From Pararhodobacter zhoushanensis (GTDB lineage Bacteria > Pseudomonadota > Alphaproteobacteria > Rhodobacterales > Rhodobacteraceae): a DNA stretch of 64,000 nt. Within the stretch, counting starts at the first letter, position 1. Each line of letters begins with the position of its first letter. The notes beneath the pieces were generated by a model that saw only the letters and a list, made by a program, of their open reading frames with translations, was not told where the DNA came from and searched no databases. Shown here in pieces: positions 55,258-63,097 of the stretch. Location of the stretch: positions 189,121 to 253,120 of the forward strand of contig NZ_REEZ01000002.1 of assembly GCF_003990445.1 (NCBI RefSeq), given 5' to 3'. The position numbers and the translations under genes are program-made.

Positions 55258-56556
55258 ATGATGGCAGAATCCAAGGGAAGTGCACAACTCACGATTGGCA
55301 ATACGTCACTGGACCTGCCGATCTATTCGCCTACCGTCGGCCCCGACGTGCTCGACATCCGCAAGCTCTACGCACAAGGCGACGTCTTTACCTACGACCC
55401 GGGCTTTACCTCGACCGCGGCCTGCTCGTCGACCATCACCTATATCGACGGCGACAAGGGTGAGCTGCTCTATCGCGGCTATCCCATCGAACAGCTGGCG
55501 GCCCAGTCGCATCACCTCGAAGTCTGCTACCTGTTGCTCTACGGGGAACTGCCCAGCGCCCAGCAGATGATCGACTTCGAGACCCGTGTGACCCGTCACA
55601 CGATGGTCCACGAGCAGATGCACAACTTCTTCCGCGGCTTCCGCCGCGATGCGCACCCGATGGCCACCATGGTCGGCGTGGTCGGCGCGATGTCGGCCTT
55701 CTACCACGACTCGACCGATATCGAAGACCCGTGGCAGCGCGAGGTCGCCGCGATCCGCCTGATCGCCAAGATCCCGACGATCGCCGCCATGGCGTATAAG
55801 TATTCGATCGGCCAGCCCTTCGTGTACCCGAAGAACTCGCTCGATTACGCCGGCAACTTCCTGCACATGTGCTTTGCTGTCCCGGCCGAAGATTACGTGG
55901 TCGATCCGATCCTGGCCAAGGCCATGGACCGCATCATGATGCTGCACGCCGACCATGAGCAGAACGCCTCGACCTCGACGGTGCGTCTGGCCGGGTCGTC
56001 GGGTGCCAACCCCTTCGCCTGTATCGCTGCGGGTATCGCCTGCCTGTGGGGCCCTGCCCACGGCGGCGCCAACCAGGCGTGCCTGGAAATGCTGCGCGAA
56101 ATCGGCACCGTGGACCGCATCCCCGAGTACATCGCCAAAGCCAAGGACAAGAACGATCCGTTCCGTCTGATGGGCTTTGGTCACCGGGTCTACAAGAACT
56201 TCGACCCGCGCGCGAAGGTCATGAAGGAATCGGCCGACGAGGTGCTCGAACTTCTGGGCATCCACGACAACGAAACCCTGAAAGTCGCCAAAGAGCTGGA
56301 GCGCATCGCGCTCGAGGACGAATACTTCGTGTCCAAAAAGCTCTACCCGAACGTCGATTTCTACTCGGGCATCATCCTCGAAGCGATGGGCTTCCCCACC
56401 GCGATGTTCACCCCGATCTTCGCCCTGTCGCGGACCGTGGGCTGGGTTGCGCAGTGGAAAGAAATGGTCGGCGACAGCGATCAGAAAATCGGTCGCCCGC
56501 GTCAGCTCTACACCGGCGCGCCGCGCCGCGATTACAGCGACGTCGAAAACCGCTGA
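55258..56556 (+). CDS. gltA: Citrate synthase
   Basis: First step of the TCA cycle. The 432-residue type II enzyme has the catalytic His in [10 protein letters not shown], His/Asp in [13 protein letters not shown], and a second His block ([12 protein letters not shown]). Length and NADH-type architecture match the hexameric Gram-negative enzyme. The start is one of two adjacent Met codons (55258 or 55261) after a GAGGGA site. Confidence 0.98.
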   Translation: MMAESKGSAQLTIGNTSLDLPIYSPTVGPDVLDIRKLYAQGDVFTYDPGFTSTAACSSTITYIDGDKGELLYRGYPIEQLAAQSHHLEVCYLLLYGELPSAQQMIDFETRVTRHTMVHEQMHNFFRGFRRDAHPMATMVGVVGAMSAFYHDSTDIEDPWQREVAAIRLIAKIPTIAAMAYKYSIGQPFVYPKNSLDYAGNFLHMCFAVPAEDYVVDPILAKAMDRIMMLHADHEQNASTSTVRLAGSSGANPFACIAAGIACLWGPAHGGANQACLEMLREIGTVDRIPEYIAKAKDKNDPFRLMGFGHRVYKNFDPRAKVMKESADEVLELLGIHDNETLKVAKELERIALEDEYFVSKKLYPNVDFYSGIILEAMGFPTAMFTPIFALSRTVGWVAQWKEMVGDSDQKIGRPRQLYTGAPRRDYSDVENR

Positions 56557-56574
56557 GCCCGGCTTTTCGGAACC

Positions 56575-56607
56575 GCAAACGCCGCCCCTCACCGGGCGGC
56601 GTTTTGC
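56575..56607 (+). terminator. Terminator after gltA
   Basis: CAAACGCCGCCC (56576-56587) pairs with GGGCGGCGTTTTG (56594-56606), then a T-rich tail, 20 nt past the gltA stop. Confidence 0.88.
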
Positions 56608-56617
56608 TATTGGGGCC

Positions 56618-56690
56618 GAGGCAGGGGGGCGTTGCCCCCCTCTTGGCCTGACGGCCAATTCACCCCCCAGGATATTTAAGGACAGATGAT
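56618..56690. repeat. Intergenic repeat copy 7 with GC hairpin
   Basis: GGGGGGCGTTGCCCCCC (about 56624-56640) and TTGGCCTGACGGCCAA (56644-56659) precede ATATTTAAGGACAGATGAT at 56672-56690. This matches copy 6 with one base change. Confidence 0.8.
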
Positions 56691-56782
56691 AAGGGTTCGC
56701 TAACCCTGTTTCATTTTCTGTCTTCAACTATGCACGGGGGGATTCCAAAGGGGCGCGTGTTTCGTCGCGGACTGTCGTCCAC

Positions 56783-56796
56783 TGGACAATTGTCCA
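56783..56796. repeat. Perfect 14-bp palindrome TGGACAATTGTCCA
   Basis: A perfect palindrome with AT-poor surroundings in the gap between convergent genes. No assigned function. Confidence 0.6.
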
Positions 56797-56878
56797 ATCG
56801 CTCCTCACCCCTGAAGTGGGTGCGGGCGGCAGGCTGCGCGGGCCGAGGAGGTTTGATGCCTCCGAGGCCCGCACGTCG

Positions 56879-57544
56879 CTACCCGTCAAACGGTTCGATC
56901 AGCTCTGGCCCCTCGGCGCGGTTCGAGTTTACCGCCTGCCCAACACGCCGGAAGCCCAATACCCCTTGCCCCGGGGCCTCCATCAGGCGCGCGGCACCGT
57001 GGCCGTCTTCGCCTAACCATTTGGCCCAGTCGTCGGGGTGCAGAACCACCGGCACGCGGTCGTGCAGCGCCACCATCTCGTCCTGCGCGGCAGCGGTGAC
57101 GATGGCGCAACTGGCGATCCGCGTACCTTCAGTCCCTTGCCAGCTTTGCCAGACCCCGGCGAAAACCATCGGCGCGCCGTCGGTCCGCGTGATGTACCAA
57201 GGCAACCGCGTCTCGCCATCCTTCGTCCATTCGTAAAACCCCGAGGCCGGAATCAGGCAGCGCCGTTGACGGGCGGCCTCGCGGAAGGCGGGTTTCTCGG
57301 CGATGGTTTCCGAGCGCGCGTTGAACAGGAGCGGGCCATCGGTCGGGGTCTTGTACCAGCGCGGGATAAAGCCCCAGCGCATCGGCCCATAGCGCCGCCG
57401 CCCCTCGGCGCTGATCACTACCGCGACCGGCTGGGTCGGGCAGATGTTGTAGCGCGGCACCGGCGGCAGGTCATTGGCCGGCGCGGCATCGAAGAGCCGC
57501 GCCATCGCATCGTCTGGCAAGGTGATCGCGAAGCGGCCGCACAT
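56879..57544 (-). CDS. SOS-response-associated peptidase, YedK/HMCES-like
   Basis: A 221-residue SRAP-domain protein that forms a thiazolidine crosslink with abasic sites in single-stranded DNA. The catalytic Cys2 opens the processed protein (MCGRF). Other active-site segments are FNARSETI (Asn), SGFYEWTKDG (Glu) and VALHDRVPVVL (His). The start at 57544 is dictated by the Cys2 rule. Confidence 0.96.
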   Translation of the reverse strand: MCGRFAITLPDDAMARLFDAAPANDLPPVPRYNICPTQPVAVVISAEGRRRYGPMRWGFIPRWYKTPTDGPLLFNARSETIAEKPAFREAARQRRCLIPASGFYEWTKDGETRLPWYITRTDGAPMVFAGVWQSWQGTEGTRIASCAIVTAAAQDEMVALHDRVPVVLHPDDWAKWLGEDGHGAARLMEAPGQGVLGFRRVGQAVNSNRAEGPELIEPFDG

Positions 57545-57583
57545 GGTCCAAGGGAGCCATGTGCGGCGCACCGCGTCAAGCCG

Positions 57584-58543
57584 TTAGCCCTGCGTCGCGC
57601 AGGCGGCGATGGCCGTGGCCAGCCCGCGCATCAGGTCGCCGTAGAGCGCGGGGCCCGGCTCAAGCATCACGCCCGCGGGGTCCAGCGGTGCACCCAGCCG
57701 GACGCTGCTGCCCTCGGCCACAACCTGGGCGAAGTCGAGCGGGTGGTTGGCTTCGGGGAACAGGCAAACGGCCCCTGCTCCGTCCAGTGCCGCGCGGATC
57801 GTGGTGAGGCGGGCAGCGCCGGGTGCGGTGGCGTCGCCTTCCGAAATCGTGCCCAGAATGTTGAGGCCAAAGGCGCTGGCAAAATAGCCATAGGCGTCGT
57901 GGAACATCACCAGCCCCGCATCGCCGACCGGCGCGAGGATGGCGGCGACTTCGTCACGGGTTTGCAACACGCCCGCCACCGCGGTTTCGGCGTTGGCGGC
58001 GTATTGGTCGGCATGCTCGGGGTCGAGCGTGCTCAATTCGGCGGCGATGGCGTTCAGCCAGAGTGCCGCATTTTCGGGCGCGAGCCACAGATGCGGGTCT
58101 TGCCCGGAATGATCGTGGCCGTCTTCGTCGTGGTGATCGTGATCGTGGTGATCGTGATCGTGGCCATGGTCGTCTTCGCCCTCGCCCAGGAGAGACGACG
58201 CCTGAAACCCCTGCACCGTCAGCCCTTCGACTGCCGCAAGCTCCAGCACCGGCCCGGTGGCCAACGTCTCGACCGGGCCTTCCAGCCAGGGGCTCAGCCC
58301 CTCACCCACCCAGACGACCAGACCCGCCCCCGACAGGGCACGGGCCTGACTGGGGCGCAGTTGCGCGTGGTGGGGGTCCGCACCCTGACCCAGCAGCACC
58401 TCGGGCGTGCCCAGATCGCCCATCACCTGCGCGACCAGCGACTGGGTCACCGGCAGATCCGTTGTCACGCGCGGCACATCGGCAAAAGCGGGCAGCGCAA
58501 AGAGGGACGCGCCCAGAGCGCAGGGGAGAATACGAGATGTCAT
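57584..58543 (-). CDS. znuA: Zinc ABC transporter substrate-binding protein
   Basis: A 319-residue periplasmic Zn-binding lipoprotein-like SBP. Signal peptide MTSRILPCALGASLFALPAFA. His ligands appear in GADPHHAQLRPSQ, FHDAYGYF and the loop HDHDHHDHDHHDEDGHDH (about residues 122-140), which gathers zinc. It is divergent from zur-znuC-znuB across 75 bp with Zur-type repeats. Confidence 0.96.
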   Translation of the reverse strand: MTSRILPCALGASLFALPAFADVPRVTTDLPVTQSLVAQVMGDLGTPEVLLGQGADPHHAQLRPSQARALSGAGLVVWVGEGLSPWLEGPVETLATGPVLELAAVEGLTVQGFQASSLLGEGEDDHGHDHDHHDHDHHDEDGHDHSGQDPHLWLAPENAALWLNAIAAELSTLDPEHADQYAANAETAVAGVLQTRDEVAAILAPVGDAGLVMFHDAYGYFASAFGLNILGTISEGDATAPGAARLTTIRAALDGAGAVCLFPEANHPLDFAQVVAEGSSVRLGAPLDPAGVMLEPGPALYGDLMRGLATAIAACATQG

Positions 58544-58567
58544 GGGGCTTGGAACCGCTGTGGGAAA

Positions 58568-58597
58568 TGTTATACTGTTACTTGTTATAGTATCACA
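58568..58597. promoter_or_regulatory. Zur-box-like repeats between znuA and zur
   Basis: TGTTATAGTATCACA (58583-58597) is a near palindrome (TGTTATA/TATCACA, one mismatch) of the type bound by alphaproteobacterial Zur. A second TGTTATA lies 15 bp upstream (58568-58574). The AT-rich site lies between two divergent zinc genes, so repression of both by Zn-Zur is expected. Confidence 0.8.
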
Positions 58598-58618
58598 TAT
58601 CCGACCGCAAGGCCCCGC

Positions 58619-59101
58619 ATGACCACCCCCGCATTTGAGCCGCACGACCATCATGACTGCGTCAGCACCGCCCTGCGCAGCGCCGAAACGCTGGCGCATG
58701 CGCGCGGCTTGCGCCTGACCCCGGTGCGCCGCCGCACGCTGGAGATCCTGCTCGAGCGTCACGGCGCGATGGGGGCCTATGACGTGCTGCAGCGTCTGTC
58801 CGAGGACGGATTCGGCCATCAGCCTCCAGTCGCCTACCGGGCACTGGAGTTTCTGGTCGAGCACGGGCTGGCGCACCGCATTCAACGGCTGAACGCCTTC
58901 GCCGCCTGCACCCATCCGGGTCAGGAGCATCAGGCGGCCTTCCTGATCTGCCGGGGCTGTGACGCTGTGGCCGAGGTGCCTGCCGCCCCTCTGCGCCAGG
59001 TCCTCGCGCAAAGCGCCGGGGCCGTCGGTTTCACCGTCGAGCGTGCCAATATCGAGGCTCTGGGCCTATGTACCGCCTGCCAGACGAGCGCCGACGCATG
59101 A
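58619..59101 (+). CDS. zur: Zinc uptake regulator Zur (Fur family)
   Basis: A 160-residue Fur-family repressor. Winged helix (RGLRLTPVRRRTLEILLERHGAMGAYDVLQRLSEDGFGHQPPVAYRALEFLVEHGLAHRI), CRGCD and LCTAC knuckles for structural zinc, and His residues in HPGQEHQ. It represses znu genes when zinc is plentiful. The ATG at 58619 starts MTTPAFEPHD; the frame is open far upstream, but not as protein. It overlaps znuC by four bases (ATGA). Confidence 0.95.
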   Translation: MTTPAFEPHDHHDCVSTALRSAETLAHARGLRLTPVRRRTLEILLERHGAMGAYDVLQRLSEDGFGHQPPVAYRALEFLVEHGLAHRIQRLNAFAACTHPGQEHQAAFLICRGCDAVAEVPAAPLRQVLAQSAGAVGFTVERANIEALGLCTACQTSADA

Positions 59102-59859
59102 GCGCCCTGTTGCAGGCGCGCGGGTTGAGTGTGGCTTACGGGGCAGCGCCACCGGTCCTGTCGCATGTCGATTTTACCCTCAGCCCCGGTGAGATCGTCA
59201 CCATTGTCGGCCCCAATGGCTCGGGCAAATCCACGCTGCTGCGCGCGCTCTTGGGCATGATCCCCGGCGTTCAGGGCAGCGTGACCCGAGCCGCCGGGCT
59301 ACGTGTGGGCTATGTGCCGCAAAAGCTGCATCTGGACCCGAACATGCCCCTGCCCGTGTCGCGGTTCCTGCGGCTGGAGCGCAAACTCAGCCGCGACGAG
59401 ATCGCCACGCTGCTGATGCGCACCGGCGCGCAGGGGCTGGAGGCGCGCGAGCTGTCCACCCTGTCAGGCGGTCAGTTCCAGCGGGTGCTGCTGGCCCGCG
59501 CGCTGGCCGGCGATCCGCAGCTTCTGGTGCTCGATGAGCCGACGCAGGGGCTGGACCAACCGGGCACGGCCGCGTTCTACCGGCTGATCGAAGAGGTCCG
59601 CCGTGAGATCGGCTGCGCTGTGCTCTCGGTCAGCCACGATCTGCACGTGGTGATGAGCGCCTCGGATCGGGTGGTGTGCCTGAACGGGCATGTCTGCTGC
59701 GAGGGCACGCCCTCGGTCGTGTCGAACGCGCCGGAATACCGCGCGCTGTTCGGGCTGGGCACCGGCGGCGCGCTGGCGCTCTATCAGCACCACCATGATC
59801 ATGGCATGGATCACCCCGACCACCCCCACGACCACGAGACCTGCACCCATGATCATTGA
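59098..59859 (+). CDS. znuC: Zinc ABC transporter ATP-binding protein
   Basis: A 253-residue ATPase. Walker A GPNGSGKSTLLRALLGM, Q-loop YVPQKL, signature LSGGQFQRVLLARALAG, Walker B LLVLDEPTQGLD and the H-loop SVSHDLHVV. The C-terminal tail, from about residue 230, is very His-rich (HHHDHGMDH, HPHDHETCTHDH), a possible zinc-sensing or buffering extension. Start at 59098 overlaps zur (ATGA); ATG 59068 is less likely. It overlaps znuB by 11 bases. Confidence 0.95.
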   Translation: MSALLQARGLSVAYGAAPPVLSHVDFTLSPGEIVTIVGPNGSGKSTLLRALLGMIPGVQGSVTRAAGLRVGYVPQKLHLDPNMPLPVSRFLRLERKLSRDEIATLLMRTGAQGLEARELSTLSGGQFQRVLLARALAGDPQLLVLDEPTQGLDQPGTAAFYRLIEEVRREIGCAVLSVSHDLHVVMSASDRVVCLNGHVCCEGTPSVVSNAPEYRALFGLGTGGALALYQHHHDHGMDHPDHPHDHETCTHDH

Positions 59860-60649
59860 CGATTTCGTCCTGCGCGCACTGGCGGCGGGATTGCTGGTGG
59901 CGCTGGCGACCGGGCCGCTGGGCTGTTTTGTGGTCTGGCGGCGGATGGCGTATTTTGGCGATGCCACGGCGCATGCCTCGATTCTGGGCGTCGCGCTGTC
60001 GCTGGGATTCGGCGTGTCGCTGTTCGCCGGGACGCTGGCCACCGCGCTGGCGATGGCGCTGCTTGTCTCGGCACTGGCCGGGCGTGGCTGGGCGCTGGAT
60101 ACGACGCTGGGGGTGATGGCGCATGCCGCATTGGCGCTGGGACTGGTGGCGGTGTCGTTCCTGCACGGGGTGCGGGTAGACCTCAACGCCTTCCTGTTCG
60201 GCGACATCCTGACCGTGCGCGGCACGGATCTGTGGGTGATGGCGGGCGGCGCTTTGGCGGTCTGCGGGCTGATGCTTTGGCGGTGGGAGGCCTTACTGAC
60301 CGCCACGATCAGCGAGGATCTGGCGCGCTCACTGGGGCTGAATCCTGACCGTGAACGCCTGATCCTGACGCTGGCGCTGGCGCTGGTGGTGGCCGTGGCG
60401 CTCAAGGTGGTGGGCGCATTGCTGATCGGCGCGCTGCTGGTGATCCCCCCAGCCGCCGCGCGCAATTTCGCCCGCACGCCCGAGCAGATGGCGCTGGTCT
60501 CCGTCGCGCTGGCGGCAATCAGCGTGGTGCTGGGGCTGGGCGCGTCCCTGACGCTGGACACGCCCGCCGGGCCCAGCATCGTCGTCGCGGCATCGGCGCT
60601 GTTTGCCCTGTCGGTGATCACCGGAGCGGTGAAAAAAGGGGGCCGCTAA
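59849..60649 (+). CDS. znuB: Zinc ABC transporter permease
   Basis: A 266-residue ABC-3-type integral membrane protein with about eight hydrophobic helices. Motif DLARSLGLNPDRERLIL is the cytoplasmic coupling loop, with FLHGVRVDLNAFLFGDIL before it and GALLVIPPAAARNFARTPEQM after. Its stop lies in the loop of the terminator that serves the convergent lig operon. Confidence 0.95.
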   Translation: MIIDDFVLRALAAGLLVALATGPLGCFVVWRRMAYFGDATAHASILGVALSLGFGVSLFAGTLATALAMALLVSALAGRGWALDTTLGVMAHAALALGLVAVSFLHGVRVDLNAFLFGDILTVRGTDLWVMAGGALAVCGLMLWRWEALLTATISEDLARSLGLNPDRERLILTLALALVVAVALKVVGALLIGALLVIPPAAARNFARTPEQMALVSVALAAISVVLGLGASLTLDTPAGPSIVVAASALFALSVITGAVKKGGR

Positions 60650-60658
60650 GGCCCCCTT
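60636..60658 (-). terminator. Terminator for ligA-ligB, inside the znuB end
   Basis: AAGGGGGCC (60636-60644) pairs with GGCCCCCTT (60650-60658); on the minus strand the stem is followed by TTTTTT. The znuB TAA (60647-60649) is in its loop. Confidence 0.9.
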
Positions 60659-60666
60659 CCCCATTC

Positions 60667-61515
60667 TCAGGCCGCACACTCGATCAGCAGCGTACCGGCA
60701 GCGGTGTTCGAGATCGGGATGTGGTAGTTGCGCGTGATCTCGGTCACGTCGTCGCCCAAGGCCCCACGCATCATCATCCACATCAGGAATTCAGTGCCCT
60801 GCGCACCGGCGTTCTTGACCAGTTCCTGACGGGTGATCTTGGTCAGCTCCTCAGGATTGTGGACGATATTGTCCAGGCAGTAGCGGTCGAACTCCTTGTT
60901 GATGAAGCCCGCGCGCTGGCCGTCAAGCTGGTGGCTCAAGCCCCCGGTGCCCAGCACGACGATCTTGGCATCCTCGGGGAAGCTGAGCAGCGCCTTGCGC
61001 AAAGCCTTGCCGAAGTTCAGCGCCCGGTTCAGCGTCGGGATCGGGTGCTGCACGGTGTTGGCGCTGATCGGCACCGCGCGCGGCATGTCGGGGTTGTTGG
61101 GCGCACCCGGCCAGAACAGCTGCATCGGCACCACAAAGCCGTGGTCCACCGCCAGTTCCTGACACGAGGTGATGTCGAACTCATCGGCCACCATCGACTC
61201 GATGATGTGCCAGCTCAGCTCCGGCGCGCCGGGGAACGGCGGCAGGGCGGGCAGGCCCCAGCCCTCATCCTCGTTGCGGTACTCATGCGCCGCACCGATG
61301 GCGAAGGTCGGCATGCGGTCCAGAAAGAAGCCCAGCCCGTGATCGTTGTAGATGTTGATCACATAGTCGGGCTTGTTGTCCTGAACCCATTTATGGACCT
61401 TGGGATAGCCGTCGAAGAACGGTTTCCAATAGGGATCGTCCTGCAGGCCCTTGTTGATCGCGTTGCCCACGGCGGGGATGTGCGAGGTGGTGATACCGCC
61501 CAGAATGCGTGCCAT
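60667..61515 (-). CDS. ligB: Protocatechuate 4,5-dioxygenase beta subunit
   Basis: Catalytic subunit of the type II (LigB-superfamily) extradiol dioxygenase that opens protocatechuate to 4-carboxy-2-hydroxymuconate semialdehyde. The 282-residue protein opens with ILGGITTSHIPAVG (Fe-ligand His), and has NDHGLGFF (second ligand), GTGGLSHQLDG and the C-terminal Glu block. It lies 12 nt after ligA, forming an alpha-beta pair. The enzyme needs Fe(II) and O2 in the cytosol. Confidence 0.96.
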   Translation of the reverse strand: MARILGGITTSHIPAVGNAINKGLQDDPYWKPFFDGYPKVHKWVQDNKPDYVINIYNDHGLGFFLDRMPTFAIGAAHEYRNEDEGWGLPALPPFPGAPELSWHIIESMVADEFDITSCQELAVDHGFVVPMQLFWPGAPNNPDMPRAVPISANTVQHPIPTLNRALNFGKALRKALLSFPEDAKIVVLGTGGLSHQLDGQRAGFINKEFDRYCLDNIVHNPEELTKITRQELVKNAGAQGTEFLMWMMMRGALGDDVTEITRNYHIPISNTAAGTLLIECAA

Positions 61516-61527
61516 GATCGCGTCTCC

Positions 61528-61884
61528 TTATGCCTGACTGGCCAGATATTGCTGGAATTCTTCGGTGGTCTTGCCGGTCTGCAAACCGCCGACATCCTGC
61601 ACCGAAAGCTTGAAGATCCCGGCGAATTTGGCGAGGTAATAGATGTTCCCGCCCGCGTCGATCAGGCCGAGCACATCGCGCTTGCGGATCGCCTCTTTCT
61701 GTTCGTCGTTCAGGCCGAACCTGGCCATATAGCCCTCTTCATCCGCCAGAAACGCCTCGCGGTTGATCTGCTGGTTGAACGAATAGCACATCTTGTTCAG
61801 CGCATAGCCCTTCATGGCCATCTTGCCGTCGAACAAAGTCGTGCCAGGAATATCAATGTGATAGTCGTAGCCGGGCTGGTCCAT
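61528..61884 (-). CDS. ligA: Protocatechuate 4,5-dioxygenase alpha subunit
   Basis: The small alpha subunit, 118 residues, that caps the LigB active site. It has YDYHIDIPGTTLFDGKMAMKGYALNKMCYSFNQQINREAFLADEEGYMARFGL. The start at 61884 (MDQPGYDYH) is chosen by homology. An inverted repeat of FNR/CRP type lies about 60 nt upstream. Together with ligB it is probably regulated by the LysR gene at the window end. Confidence 0.95.
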   Translation of the reverse strand: MDQPGYDYHIDIPGTTLFDGKMAMKGYALNKMCYSFNQQINREAFLADEEGYMARFGLNDEQKEAIRKRDVLGLIDAGGNIYYLAKFAGIFKLSVQDVGGLQTGKTTEEFQQYLASQA

Positions 61885-61937
61885 CGCGTGTCCTCCATCG
61901 CTTGCAGGGCCAGTGTCCCATGCAGGCGCGCCCGGAA

Positions 61938-61955
61938 ATTTGACCTGAATCAAAT
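61938..61955. promoter_or_regulatory. FNR/FixK-like inverted repeat before ligA
   Basis: ATTTGACCTGAATCAAAT is a perfect ATTTGA-N6-TCAAAT repeat and contains TTGAC-N4-ATCAA, one base off the FNR consensus. Its centre lies about 62 nt upstream of the ligA start. Binding factor is inferred. Confidence 0.55.
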
Positions 61956-62028
61956 GGGCGGTCCGGTCGGCGCGAAACCAATAGCGCAGACAGAGAAGTT
62001 ATAGACGCAGCGGCGCGCGGAATGCGAA

Positions 62029-62055
62029 ACGGGCGCGCCTTTCGGCACGCCCGTC
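62029..62055 (-). terminator. Possible terminator after ligI
   Basis: ACGGGCG-C-GCC pairs with GGC-A-CGCCCGT (62029-62055) with one internal mismatch, 20 nt past the ligI stop. T-run is short, so strength is doubtful. Confidence 0.5.
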
Positions 62056-62077
62056 GGTTTGGTTTAGCAAGCGTCGG

Positions 62078-62971
62078 TCAGTCGGCCCAGTAGAGGCGCA
62101 TCGGGTTGTCGATCAGCAGCTTCTGGCGCTGCGCCTCGGTGCGGGCGATCCGGGGGATGTAATCAACCAAGGCGCCATCATCGGGCATGTGCGATTTCAT
62201 GTTCGGATGCGGCCAGTCGGTGCCCCACAGAACGCGGTCCTCGAACCGGTCCACGATGGCCTGATAATAGGGGACAACATCGTCATAGGGCGCGCCTGTT
62301 TTGGTCAGCCGCTCGGGGCAGGTCACCTTGGTCCAGACGTTTTCATTCTGCGCCATCAGGTTAATGAAACGCTCAAAATCCGGGTGATCGACGCCCTTGG
62401 TCACATCCGGGCGGCCCATGTGGTCAACGACGATGATGCCGGGCAGCGAGGTCAGGAAAGGCTCCAGTCCCTCAAGATCCTGCGCTTCAAAATAAACGAC
62501 CGTGGACCAGCCGAATTCCTGGATCTTGTCGGCGATGCCCAGAAACACCTCGGGCGGGGTCGCGTCGACCAGCCGTTTCACAAAGTTGAAGCGCACGCCG
62601 CGCACGCCGCTTTCGTGCATCGCTTTCAGCTCGTCACGGGTGATGTCCTTGCCCACCGAAGCCACGCCGCGCGCCTTGTCACCGGCAGCGACGCAGGCGT
62701 CGACCATGGCGCGGTTGTCCTTGCCGTGGCAGGTCGCCTGCACGATCACATTGCGCTCGAACCCCAGAAAATCGCGCAGGGCGAACAGCTTGTCCTTACC
62801 CGCGTCTCCGGGGGTGTATTTGCGCTCGGGCGCGTAAGGGAACTCGGCCGAGGGGCCGAAGACGTGGCAATGCGCATCGACCGCGCCCTTGGGCAGCACG
62901 AAATCGGGCGTCTTGGGATTGGGGTGATAGACCAGCCAGTCGGCATCCATCGGCTGCGGTTGCGTCGTCAT
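62078..62971 (-). CDS. ligI: 2-pyrone-4,6-dicarboxylate hydrolase (LigI-like)
   Basis: A 297-residue amidohydrolase-superfamily enzyme that opens 2-pyrone-4,6-dicarboxylate (next step of the 4,5-cleavage pathway). Metal ligands include VDAHCHVFGP (HxH), VDHMGRP and the Asp in WGTDWPHPN. The N-terminus is from ATG 62971. Genes for LigC, LigJ and LigK are not in the window and may lie beyond it. Confidence 0.93.
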   Translation of the reverse strand: MTTQPQPMDADWLVYHPNPKTPDFVLPKGAVDAHCHVFGPSAEFPYAPERKYTPGDAGKDKLFALRDFLGFERNVIVQATCHGKDNRAMVDACVAAGDKARGVASVGKDITRDELKAMHESGVRGVRFNFVKRLVDATPPEVFLGIADKIQEFGWSTVVYFEAQDLEGLEPFLTSLPGIIVVDHMGRPDVTKGVDHPDFERFINLMAQNENVWTKVTCPERLTKTGAPYDDVVPYYQAIVDRFEDRVLWGTDWPHPNMKSHMPDDGALVDYIPRIARTEAQRQKLLIDNPMRLYWAD

Positions 62972-63097
62972 GTTGTTCCTCCTGCGACGGGCCTCGTGCA
63001 GCGGGCCCAGCCGTTTGCGCGCACCATGCCGCAATGAACACAGTTTGCCTATTTCAAACCAAGGCCGTAAAATAAGTTTTCGCTATTCAGGTGTCAA

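Larger units (their letters stand above)
56557..56878. other. Gene-free 322 bp between gltA and the SRAP gene
   Basis: No gene is visible. It holds the gltA terminator, an intergenic repeat copy and a perfect TGGACAATTGTCCA palindrome at 56783-56796, plus a GC-poor stretch (56700-56735). Confidence 0.7.

Noticed and set aside
57038-59101. A 687-codon + strand frame that ends in Zur
   Set aside because: Only the last 160 codons look like protein; the rest is complementary to the SRAP and znuA genes.
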